From: Sedimentisphaerales bacterium | GTDB lineage: Bacteria > Planctomycetota > Phycisphaerae > Sedimentisphaerales > Anaerobacaceae | Length of the DNA stretch: 64,000 nt | Direction of reading: 5' to 3' | NCBI GenBank assembly: GCA_016927855.1 | Contig: JAFGLV010000062.1 | Span: forward strand, 20,488-84,487 | Shown here: one piece after another, positions 27,017-34,483 of the stretch | Numbering within the stretch: the stretch's first letter is position 1 | Layout of the letters: the number at the start of each line of letters is the position of its first letter | Program-made: the position numbers and the translations under genes | The notes under the pieces: model-generated | What the model saw: only the letters and a program-made list of their open reading frames with translations | What the model was told of the DNA's origin: nothing | Database searches by the model: none

Positions 27017-27982
27017 ATGGCTGTGGCGCTCTTATATCTGGCAGGTGGTCTCGTGCTTCTCTGGAAGGGCGCCGATCTTCTGGTCAACGGTGCCGTCGGT
27101 CTCGCCGACCGTTTTGGAGTCAGTCAGCTCGTGGTCGGCCTGACGGTCGTCGCGATGGGCACCTCGGCGCCGGAGGCGGCTGCCAGCATCGCTTCGGTCC
27201 TGGCGGACAAGGGAGACATCGCCATCGGCAACGTTTACGGCTCGAACGTCGCCAATCTGGCGCTGGTCGGCGGGCTGGTGGCGCTGATTCGCCCGCTCCG
27301 TGTTCAGGCTCGGACTCTGCGAGGCGAGATCCCTGTGATGCTGTTGGTCGCGCTGCTGCTGTGGCCGGTTCTGCGCGACCTCGTTCTGTCGCGGCTGGAA
27401 GGCGTCGTCTTGATCGCCATCTTTGCCGGCTTGGTGATCTACACCATCCGCACGGCTCGGTCTGGGCATGTCCCTACGTTCATCGACCAGCCTCCGCTGC
27501 CCCAGGTCAAGCGCCACACCCTCACGAGAGACCTCTGCTTCGCTGTCCTGGGCCTGATGGCACTGACGGTCGGTGCTCGCCTGGCGGTGAGAGGAGCGGT
27601 GACGATCGGCACCCTGGCCGGTCTGAGTGACGCGGTCATCGGCTCGACCATCATGGCTGTCGGCACGTCGTTGCCCGAGCTTGTCACCTGCGTCATCGCG
27701 GCGCTCAAGGGCCACCACGACATCTCCGTCGGCAACCTGGTCGGCTCCAACATTTTCAATACGCTCCTGGTCTCGGGGCTGGCCGGCGTGGTGCACCCGT
27801 TCGTCGTAGGCGTACGCTTCGCCAACGGTCCCGATTTCTGGATCATGATTGGCGTCAGCCTTGGGTTTGGCCTGGCCGCACTTCTGGGCCGGCGCGTGAT
27901 CGGGCGGCTCAGCGGAGTGGTGCTGCTGGCGGTCTACGGCGGGTATTTGGTCTATCTGCTGGCGTCGATGCCGTCCGCGTAG
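27017..27982 (+). CDS. CaCA-family calcium/sodium antiporter
   Basis: 321 residues with about ten membrane helices in two inverted halves. Each half has the alpha-repeat signature: VVAMGTSAPEAAASIASV with GNVYGSNVANL in the first, and IMAVGTSLPELVTCVIAA with GNLVGSNIFNTLLV in the second. These carry the ion-coordinating Glu and Asn residues of YrbG-like K+-independent Na+/Ca2+ exchangers. The likely role is calcium export from the cytoplasm. It starts 10 bases after the fabF terminator and is convergent with the next gene. Confidence 0.92.
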   Translation: MAVALLYLAGGLVLLWKGADLLVNGAVGLADRFGVSQLVVGLTVVAMGTSAPEAAASIASVLADKGDIAIGNVYGSNVANLALVGGLVALIRPLRVQARTLRGEIPVMLLVALLLWPVLRDLVLSRLEGVVLIAIFAGLVIYTIRTARSGHVPTFIDQPPLPQVKRHTLTRDLCFAVLGLMALTVGARLAVRGAVTIGTLAGLSDAVIGSTIMAVGTSLPELVTCVIAALKGHHDISVGNLVGSNIFNTLLVSGLAGVVHPFVVGVRFANGPDFWIMIGVSLGFGLAALLGRRVIGRLSGVVLLAVYGGYLVYLLASMPSA

Positions 27983-27995
27983 CCGGCGCACACCG

Positions 27996-29594
27996 TCACG
28001 GGCTCAACAGCATCGCTTCCGCGAAGACGTCCGCGAAGTCCTTCTCGTGGGCAATCTCCACGTACTGAATCCGCCTCGTCAGAGCCGCGGCGCGCCGGCG
28101 GCACGCTTCGCTGAGCAGCAGCATCACCGCCCCTGAGGCGGCGGCATTGCCCACGAAGTGGATCCGTTCGACCGGCACATTGGGCAGCAGGCCGATGCGT
28201 ATGGCACTGCTGGGCCGGATGTAATTGCCGAAGGCGCCTGCCAGCAAGACGCTGTCGAGATCCGCTTCCGTGATCCCCAACTTCTTCAATAGCAGGCGGA
28301 TACCGGCGCGAATCGCTCCCTTGGCAAGCTGTACTTCGCGGATGTCCCGTTGCGTCAGGACGACCTTCGGAACTGAAGTGCCGGCGTCGAACGCCAGGCA
28401 GAAGGCAGGCTGCCCCTCGATCTCCACAAGTCGGGCGGCCAAGGCCTGGGGCAAGCGCGGCCTGACCGTCGCGGCGGGTGCGAAGCGTCCCGTCAGGTCG
28501 ATCACACCCAAGTCGAGCAGAACCGCGACGGCATCGATCAGCCCGCTGCCGCAAATGGAGCGGACCGGCGCATCGCCTATCACGTCCAACCCGAGGTCTC
28601 CGTCTGCAATCACGACGGCCTCAATGGCTCCTTCGGCGGCTCTGCTGCCGTGTCTGATGCGCGCTCCCTCCAGGGCGGGGCCGGCCGCACAACTAGCCGC
28701 GTAGAGATGGTCCCGCGTGGCCAGGACCAGTTCGCCGTTCGTGCCGATATCCACCACCAGCGTCGTGCCTGCGACCGAATCGACGTCGGTAGCCAGTGCC
28801 ACCGCGGTCGTGTCGGAGCCGACAAAGCCGGCGATGTTCTCGACGGTATGGACGTTGCCTGCCGGGTTTATATGCAAATGCAGGTCGGCGGGCGGTGAAT
28901 CCTGGGCCTCGACGGAGTAGGCACGATACGGAGCGACCCCCAGTTGCTGAGTAGGCAGGCCCAAAAAGAGATGGTTCATCGTCGTGTTGCCGACGACGCA
29001 CGTTTCGTAGATCGCATCCGGCGCCACGGCGGCCGCGGCGCACAGTCCGGCGATCAGCGTGTTGACGCAATCCAGGATCACCTTCCGCAACTCGGCCGAG
29101 GCCGCCTCCGACCGTGCGTAGTTGATCCGGCTGATGACATCGTCGCCAAACTGCACCTGGGGATTGAGCGTTGCCTGCGTTGCCAGACAATGACCGTCTG
29201 CCAGGTCGATGAGCTTGGCCACCACGGTCGTCGTACCGATGTCCACGGCCAGACCCAGGATGTCACCGCTGCCGGCGCTGGGCCGATACTTCTCGACGAT
29301 CGTCGGCTGAACCTCGGTGGCACGGTCAAGCCCTCGCGAGAGGATTCTGTGCTCGTAAAACCGCGACTCTGAGGGAACAGCCACCGCGAGGTCGCGCTGG
29401 ACGGTGTATTGGCAGGCCAGAACCCGACGTCCCGACGGTCGAAGCTCGACCATGCACTTGCGACACGTTCCCTTGCCTCCGCACGGCGTGGTTAGAACGA
29501 TTCCCGCTTGGCCTGCGGCTTCGAGGAGAGTAGCGCCCCGGTGAATGGACACCTCCTTGTCATCAGGCTGAAAGACTACGCGGAAGTGCTCCAT
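27996..29594 (-). CDS. RACo-like corrinoid-protein reductive activator (2Fe-2S plus ASKHA domain)
   Basis: 532 residues. The N-terminus is a plant-type ferredoxin domain with TPCGGKGTCRKC and a later Cys in VLACQYTV, enough for one 2Fe-2S cluster. A linker leads to an ASKHA ATPase part: LAVDIGTTTVVAKLIDL, VVGNTTMNHLFLGL, VVDIGTNGELVL and CAAGPALEGARIRHG (DUF4445-type). Family members use ATP to drive one-electron reduction of inactive Co(II) corrinoid proteins back to Co(I), supporting methyltransferases. No methyltransferase or corrinoid protein is encoded in this window, so its partner is elsewhere. It is convergent with the antiporter, only 13 bases apart. Confidence 0.88.
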   Translation of the reverse strand: MEHFRVVFQPDDKEVSIHRGATLLEAAGQAGIVLTTPCGGKGTCRKCMVELRPSGRRVLACQYTVQRDLAVAVPSESRFYEHRILSRGLDRATEVQPTIVEKYRPSAGSGDILGLAVDIGTTTVVAKLIDLADGHCLATQATLNPQVQFGDDVISRINYARSEAASAELRKVILDCVNTLIAGLCAAAAVAPDAIYETCVVGNTTMNHLFLGLPTQQLGVAPYRAYSVEAQDSPPADLHLHINPAGNVHTVENIAGFVGSDTTAVALATDVDSVAGTTLVVDIGTNGELVLATRDHLYAASCAAGPALEGARIRHGSRAAEGAIEAVVIADGDLGLDVIGDAPVRSICGSGLIDAVAVLLDLGVIDLTGRFAPAATVRPRLPQALAARLVEIEGQPAFCLAFDAGTSVPKVVLTQRDIREVQLAKGAIRAGIRLLLKKLGITEADLDSVLLAGAFGNYIRPSSAIRIGLLPNVPVERIHFVGNAAASGAVMLLLSEACRRRAAALTRRIQYVEIAHEKDFADVFAEAMLLSP

Positions 29595-29679
29595 GCGTCT
29601 GACCGCGCCTCCGGTTTTCGATGACCGGCTCGGTGTGAGAGCCCCTCACAGGGCGCGAATTGAGAATGAATAACGCTGA

Positions 29680-29760
29680 TTAGCTGATTTTGTGCCTGAT
29701 TTTCCAGCGTGTGCGTCGTTTCTTGCTGCCGATCTTCCTTCTGCGTCTTGGTTTGCTCAT
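29680..29760 (-). CDS. 26-residue very basic peptide
   Basis: The ATG at 29760 is preceded by a perfect GGAGG with a 5-base gap and opens a 26-codon frame: MSKPRRRRKIGSKKRR then TRWKIRHKIS. Fourteen of 26 residues are Lys or Arg. Composition and size resemble tiny RNA-binding ribosome-associated proteins; small basic proteins annotated as AURKAIP1/COX24-like occur in several phyla, but I cannot prove membership. A TATTAT box lies about 60 bases upstream. It sits alone between the RACo-like gene and a divergent gene. Confidence 0.55.
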   Translation of the reverse strand: MSKPRRRRKIGSKKRRTRWKIRHKIS

Positions 29761-29981
29761 GCATTCCTCCAACAAAACTCGAAATCCCTGTCAATGACAC
29801 ATTTAGCTTCGTATAATACCATGCTACACGACGACTGTTTGCCTGTAAAGGGATAATGCGACAATTGTCTCACGGGAAAAGCGTATGCGGCGCGGGTGCG
29901 GCGAGAGGCCCTGAAATGCTACCTGACGCCGGTGTGAAGGCCTGCCTTCTCGCTCGGCGCCCCCGATGACGAGGTATTAAT

Positions 29982-30287
29982 ATGCTTCAGTGCGACCAAT
30001 GCGAGTTCTATGAGACCGGCCCTGATGGACGGAAGATCTTCAAGTGCGACCCCTTCTCCACGATCAAGGAGCCCGAATGCCTCGCCAAGTGGCAGTTGCT
30101 TCGCCTGGACATGCTCGTGGCCAGCTATCAGAGCATGCTGAACTGGTACGGCAAGCTGGCCCCTCTGCAGGACAAGATCTTCAAATACGTCCAGAGGGAG
30201 ATCAGCGATATCGAGGACTCGGAGGGCTGGAAGGCGGCGGAGGACGACGAGCCGGACGAAGATCAGAACGACGCGTGGCCTGTCTAA
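29982..30287 (+). CDS. Small conserved-looking protein with N-terminal cysteines
   Basis: 101 residues; GAGG lies 8 bases before the ATG. It begins MLQCDQCEFY, with a third Cys in FKCDPF and a fourth in PECLAKW, so a metal-binding N-terminal knuckle is possible. A helical middle (LVASYQSMLNWYGKLAPLQDKIFKYVQREI) and an acidic tail (AAEDDEPDEDQND) follow. No signal peptide or membrane helix. Function unknown. It lies 147 bases upstream of an ECF sigma gene on the same strand. Confidence 0.7.
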   Translation: MLQCDQCEFYETGPDGRKIFKCDPFSTIKEPECLAKWQLLRLDMLVASYQSMLNWYGKLAPLQDKIFKYVQREISDIEDSEGWKAAEDDEPDEDQNDAWPV

Positions 30288-30434
30288 TCCTCACCGGAGG
30301 CCGAGCCCATTCGTGCCGTCCGGCCGGGGGGAGAAACGTCGAGGCGCGCCGCCTCTGCGGACCGTCCGCAGTTCCACCGATTCATGCAATAGACCCGATC
30401 CCGATAGCGTCTTTCGAGGTGGTTAACACAACTG

Positions 30435-30974
30435 ATGGGTTCCAGCGTCGAGCTAACCCGAATCATAGACGGCTGTAAATCGGGGGATGCCGAGAGCTTC
30501 GCGCGGGTCGTTGATGTTTACGCCGGCCGGTTGTATGGTTATTTTTATCGGCTCACCGGCGATCGGAACCTCAGCGACGAGCTTCTCAGCGAGCTTTTTA
30601 TGAGGCTGGTCGAGAAGATCGGGACCTATAAGGGCGGGTCGTTCGAAAGCTGGCTCTTTAGGATTGCCTCGAATATCTTTCACGATCATCTGCGTAGTCG
30701 CAAACGGCGCAGGAAACTGCTGGATTCGAGGCGAACCGAAGCGGAGTTCCAGACGCCGGAGCCGAAGGTGTCGGACGCCAAGGACGAGAAGCTCGACAAG
30801 CTTCAATTTCAGTTGAATCGCCTGGACGACGACACCAGGGAGTTGATCATGCTGCGTTTCTATTCTGAACTGAGCTTCAAGGAAATTGCAGAGGCTCGTT
30901 CCGAGCCGATCGGCACGGCGCTGTCCAAGCTGCATCGAGGGCTCAAGAAGCTGCGCGAGTTCATGGAGGGTTGA
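30435..30974 (+). CDS. ECF RNA polymerase sigma factor
   Basis: 179 residues with both ECF regions. Region 2 (about 15-85) has FARVVDVYAGRLYGYFYRLTGD and ELLSELFMRLVEKIGTYKGG, then WLFRIASNIFHDHLR. Region 4 (about 120-175) has LDDDTRELIMLRFYSELSFKEIAEA and ALSKLHRGLKKLREFM. It begins a three-gene set: the next gene starts 3 bases after its stop and encodes a single-pass membrane protein that could be its anti-sigma factor. Confidence 0.9.
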   Translation: MGSSVELTRIIDGCKSGDAESFARVVDVYAGRLYGYFYRLTGDRNLSDELLSELFMRLVEKIGTYKGGSFESWLFRIASNIFHDHLRSRKRRRKLLDSRRTEAEFQTPEPKVSDAKDEKLDKLQFQLNRLDDDTRELIMLRFYSELSFKEIAEARSEPIGTALSKLHRGLKKLREFMEG

Positions 30975-30977
30975 ATT

Positions 30978-31487
30978 ATGGAAGACCGCAACCGAGAAGA
31001 CTGGGAAAAGCTGTTTGGTCGATTCGTCGGGACCGAGCAAAGCGAGGCGGCGGCCGAGGATATCCGGCGCGGCCAGACGCTCCTGGAACTGTATCCGGCG
31101 CCGCAGCCTGACGCGCGGCTCGTCGCGAGCATCAAGCGGCGGATCGCCGGGCGGCTGGCTCATCGACATCGCTTCGCACACCTGGCGTACCGGATCGCGC
31201 CGGCGGCGGCCGCGGTGATCGTCATCGCGCTGCTCGGACGCTTCAGACACGGTCCGGCCGGCTCGACTCAAATCAGCTATGCGTCGTTGATTCCCACCGC
31301 GATCTGGGAAAGCGACGACATCAACGCCGATGATGTTGAATTGGCGTATTTCGCCGCCGAGATCGAACAGATCGAGGCACAAATGCGAGCACTGGAAGCG
31401 GGTGACGCAGACAGCAACGGCGCCAACGCCCTCGATGAGGTCGAAGTGGAGCTGTTGCGTATCGACACCGAGTTTTGGAAGGAATAG
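30978..31487 (+). CDS. Single-pass membrane protein, probable anti-sigma factor
   Basis: 169 residues; GGAGG lies at the end of the sigma gene. A cytoplasmic N-terminal part of about 70 residues (helical, ending in IKRRIAGRLAHRHRFAHL), one membrane helix (about 74-92, IAPAAAAVIVIALLG), and an acidic outer part (EIEQIEAQMRALEAG) follow. The layout and immediate overlap with an ECF gene fit an anti-sigma factor, but the ZAS zinc motif (HxxxCxxC) is absent. Function inferred from position and topology only. Confidence 0.65.
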   Translation: MEDRNREDWEKLFGRFVGTEQSEAAAEDIRRGQTLLELYPAPQPDARLVASIKRRIAGRLAHRHRFAHLAYRIAPAAAAVIVIALLGRFRHGPAGSTQISYASLIPTAIWESDDINADDVELAYFAAEIEQIEAQMRALEAGDADSNGANALDEVEVELLRIDTEFWKE

Positions 31488-31492
31488 CGGTA

Positions 31493-32323
31493 ATGCAGCA
31501 TCATCGAATTACCCTCATTCTGGGTCTGGTCCTGCTGTGGGCCGGTGGCGGCGCCTACGCCGGGGGTCCGGACCGTCAAGAAGACAGAGGCGAGGACATC
31601 TGGGAGGATGCGCCGCGACCGCCGCAATACCCGTGGTGGTATCGCTGGTTGTCAGACGACGCTACCGTCGAACGCATCCTCAAAGGCATTGAGAAACGCG
31701 ACCCGGCCAAGGCCAAGGAGCTGGCGGAACTCCGAAAGAAAGATCCCGAGCGGTTCAAGGCGGAACTGTGGACCGCAGGCGCCCAGGAGATCCAGGAGAT
31801 CAGCCGCGAGCGGTACGAGGCCCATCGGCAGAGACGACAGGAGGAGTTTCTCGCGTGGCTCAAGGCCAACTACCCCAGGGACGCGGAGGATGTCGCCAGA
31901 GCCAAGGAGAAGGACCCTCAGCTCTATGTCAGGGTCTACGAGCGGATGTGGGACCAGTACGGCCGCATCTTCGAGGCTCTAAGCACAAATCCGGAACTGG
32001 GAGCCGTCCTGAAGGAGGATTTTGACCTCAAGAGGCGTAGAGACGATCTGCTCCGGCGTCTGCGTCACGAGCGTTCGGACGCCAGACGCCAGGAAATCGG
32101 CTCCGAACTCCAGGAGATTGTAGCGCGACGCTACGACCTGATCGTGCGGCGCAAGGAGATCGCCTACGAGCAACTTCAGAAGAAACTGGAGGAGCTGCAG
32201 AGGCAAATCAAGGACAGCAAGGATGAGATCGTTCGGTGGCAGGACTCCGATCTCAAGCGCGAGAACGTCCGACGTCGGCTCGAAGCGCTGACCGAGAGAG
32301 AACGGGGTTTCAGGTGGGACTGA
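31493..32323 (+). CDS. Exported coiled-coil protein of the first ECF module
   Basis: 276 residues from the ATG at 31493 (GGAAGGA 9 bases upstream). A signal peptide (LILGLVLLWAGGGAYAG) is followed by an almost wholly helical, highly charged chain rich in Arg, Glu and Lys. The heptad-like segment KKLEELQRQIKDSKDEI near residue 235 indicates a coiled coil. No catalytic motif is seen. As third gene of the sigma/membrane/exported set it may be an envelope sensor or a regulated product. A strong terminator follows. Confidence 0.75.
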   Translation: MQHHRITLILGLVLLWAGGGAYAGGPDRQEDRGEDIWEDAPRPPQYPWWYRWLSDDATVERILKGIEKRDPAKAKELAELRKKDPERFKAELWTAGAQEIQEISRERYEAHRQRRQEEFLAWLKANYPRDAEDVARAKEKDPQLYVRVYERMWDQYGRIFEALSTNPELGAVLKEDFDLKRRRDDLLRRLRHERSDARRQEIGSELQEIVARRYDLIVRRKEIAYEQLQKKLEELQRQIKDSKDEIVRWQDSDLKRENVRRRLEALTERERGFRWD

Positions 32324-32356
32324 TCGGCTGTCGGACTTAGTTATTGTGGCGTAGCG

Positions 32357-32388
32357 AAGGCCCTGCAACCCGTTTGCAGGGCCTTTTT
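32357..32388 (+). terminator. Rho-independent terminator after the first ECF module
   Basis: GGCCCTGCAA (32359-32368) pairs perfectly with TTGCAGGGCC (32374-32383) around a 5-base loop, with TTTTT directly after. Confidence 0.85.
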
Positions 32389-32406
32389 GTGCGGTGAGGT
32401 CGCGAA

Positions 32407-33342
32407 ATGGACAACCGCGTCTCATGCTTTCTCGCGCTGGTGCTCACCTCGGCCAATGCCTCGTGCGGCGCGCGTGTGCGGGACGACCTGTTCGTTGCTA
32501 CCCAGGAACCCGGCATCGTCCGAACCCCGCTGCTTGCGGAAGCCTCCGGCATCGTCGCCAGCCGCAAGCATCCCGGGGTGATCTGGGCGCACAATGATTC
32601 CGGCGACGTGCCGCGCGTCTTCGCGTTGGACACGAAAGCCAATCTCCTGGGCATCTGCACGATAACCGGCGCCGCCGCACGGGACTGGGAGGACATCGCA
32701 GTCGGACCCGGCCCCGATCCCAACCAGCAGTATCTTTACATCGGCGACATTGGTGACAACAACGCCCGGTATCGTTCCGTGCGGGTCTACCGTGTTCCCG
32801 AACCCGATGTAGACCCGGGACGTCCTTTCGGGCAGATGCAGAGCAGCCCGGCTGCTATGCTCGAACTGACCTATCCTGACGGACCGCGGGACGCGGAGAC
32901 CCTCCTGGTGGACCCGCAGATCGGAGACATCTATCTCATCACCAAGCGCATCACCGGGCTCGATCTGCTCAGCAAGGTCTATCGCGCCACCTGGTCCAAA
33001 TCGAGTACGGCGCCGGTCGTCCTCGAATGGGTCACGGATTTGCCCTGGCCGTTCGCCACCGGAGGCGACGTCTCGCCCGACGGAAACGAGGTCATTGTCC
33101 GCGGATTGTATAACGCATCTCTTTGGACCCGGCCGGCAGGCGAACTCCTCTGGCGAGCCTTTGAAGGCCAGCAGATCGGCCTGCCGCTGGCGAGCGAGCC
33201 TCAGGGCGAAGCGATTGCCTTCGACAGCTCAGGCGAAGGGTATTTCACGCTCAGCGAGAAGGCCGGGGCCCGCCTCCACCATTTCGAGCGCCGCGAGAAG
33301 CCGAACGAAAGTGCATTATCGGACGCGCCGGCGATTCGATGA
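32407..33342 (+). CDS. Exported beta-propeller-like protein of unknown function
   Basis: 311 residues; GAGG lies 8 bases before the ATG. The N-terminus is a signal sequence with a poor lipobox-like site (NASC, residues 17-20), so export as a lipoprotein is possible but unsure. The chain has repeated beta-blades: SGIVASRKHPGVIWAHNDSGD, YLYIGDIGDNNARY, EVIVRGLYNASLW and GEAIAFDSSGEGYFTLSE. These phrases resemble proteins of the SdiA-regulated/esterase-like propeller type, but no active site is seen. It begins 18 bases after the terminator. Confidence 0.75.
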   Translation: MDNRVSCFLALVLTSANASCGARVRDDLFVATQEPGIVRTPLLAEASGIVASRKHPGVIWAHNDSGDVPRVFALDTKANLLGICTITGAAARDWEDIAVGPGPDPNQQYLYIGDIGDNNARYRSVRVYRVPEPDVDPGRPFGQMQSSPAAMLELTYPDGPRDAETLLVDPQIGDIYLITKRITGLDLLSKVYRATWSKSSTAPVVLEWVTDLPWPFATGGDVSPDGNEVIVRGLYNASLWTRPAGELLWRAFEGQQIGLPLASEPQGEAIAFDSSGEGYFTLSEKAGARLHHFERREKPNESALSDAPAIR

Positions 33343-33514
33343 ATGTCGATTTCGAGCTCCTCTCTCGATTCTGCGGCCTCCGCCGTTTTGGCCCGGGGGA
33401 AAGACACCCTATGGTTTAAGTGGTGGGCCTTAGCTGCCGATCTCCGGATAGACGGTCTCAGGACGCATCTTCTGGGACCGGCGGCAAGGACGATCGAACA
33501 ATGGCAGGACTTCG

Positions 33515-34039
33515 ATGATGTCAGGACGAACGACGCGGCTGGAATTCATCATTGTTACCGTCGCTTTCCTAGTGCTGCTGCTGTGCAGCAAGCCGCCCAG
33601 GCCGGGCACTGCTCAGGTGGGTAATACCGATGGTCGCCCGATGGTCTCTCCGGATGTGGGCCTGGTGGCGTTGCCTGAGGACCCTACCCCGCCGATAGAA
33701 GTCAATGCGCCGGAACCGGAGCCGCTCGAGATTGTGCCGTCCGAACCAGAACCGAGCTCTGAGAACCTCCAGCCTGATGCCGAGCCGACCCCGACCGAGT
33801 TCGGTCAGCCGACCGTGCGGTGGGCCACGGTGGACGCGCGGCGCTGTCCAGGGCTGAAATACGACCAGCCCATGCAGGGTGAGATCACCGTCCGATGGGT
33901 CTGGGATGGCCAGCAGCTTGTGCCCCAGAAGGTCTGCGTCGTCCGCGAGCCCAACGGCGTCAGCACCGTGTGGCGCTTCGACGAACAAGGCAATGCCCGC
34001 CTGGCCGAGGTTGAACCAGAACCCGAACCGTCTCGCTAG
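33515..34039 (+). CDS. Membrane-anchored proline/glutamate-rich protein
   Basis: 174 residues. A single membrane helix near the N-terminus (FIIVTVAFLVLLLCS) is followed by a Pro/Glu-rich spacer (NAPEPEPLEIVPSEPEPSSE) and a small C-terminal domain with two cysteines (RRCPGLKY, KVCVVREP). The layout resembles TonB- or TolA-like envelope-spanning proteins, but the C-terminal domain is not recognisably TonB. AGGA lies upstream of the double ATG at 33515/33518. Confidence 0.65.
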   Translation: MMSGRTTRLEFIIVTVAFLVLLLCSKPPRPGTAQVGNTDGRPMVSPDVGLVALPEDPTPPIEVNAPEPEPLEIVPSEPEPSSENLQPDAEPTPTEFGQPTVRWATVDARRCPGLKYDQPMQGEITVRWVWDGQQLVPQKVCVVREPNGVSTVWRFDEQGNARLAEVEPEPEPSR

Positions 34040-34212
34040 TGTTGCCTTGAGCAAATCCACGCCAGGCTACGTGGCTGCTGTGCCGATGTGACACCTCCCC
34101 CGGTCGATTTCTCTTGCGGACAATCAGGGCGCGGATTTGGCGAACCGTCCGTCTTGGCGCGCGTAGGGTGCACAGCACCTGCTTCCGAGACGCGTCATTG
34201 AAGGGAATGGTC

Positions 34213-34410
34213 ATGTTCAAGAAAGGACTCTGTGCTCCCATTTTCGCGTTCGTTCTCGCCGCGCTGGGTGGACTGCTGCTTCACCTCAGGACGCATTCAT
34301 ACAGATCGGTTTGCGTTGTAGGGCCGATGAGGCGGCTTTTTGTTGACTTGGCCGAGAAATCAGAGTATGGTTATGACGGTGAAACATCCGGTTCGGCGCC
34401 CCGAATTTGA
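34213..34410 (+). CDS. Possible small membrane protein
   Basis: 65 residues from the ATG at 34213, which has AAGGGA 6 bases upstream. One hydrophobic segment (LCAPIFAFVLAALGGLLLHL) follows a Lys-Lys start; the rest has no features. The promoter of the next gene lies inside its 3' half, which weakens the case. The ORF extends to 34114 but that part is unlikely. Confidence 0.35.
   Translation: MFKKGLCAPIFAFVLAALGGLLLHLRTHSYRSVCVVGPMRRLFVDLAEKSEYGYDGETSGSAPRI
34343..34371 (+). promoter_or_regulatory. Promoter of the LamG/discoidin protein gene
   Basis: TTGACT (34343-34348, 5/6), a 17-base spacer, TATGGT (34366-34371, 4/6), about 110 bases upstream of the ATG at 34484. Confidence 0.55.
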
Positions 34411-34483
34411 TGGCCTTTGGACCGTCGCCGAAGGCCTGCACCGTATGGTTTCGACGCGTTTCTGATTTGGAAGGAGGACAGTC

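Noticed and set aside
33343..33624. 93-residue frame after the beta-propeller protein
   Set aside because: It overlaps the start of the Pro/Glu-rich membrane protein, which has a better ribosome site and a membrane helix.
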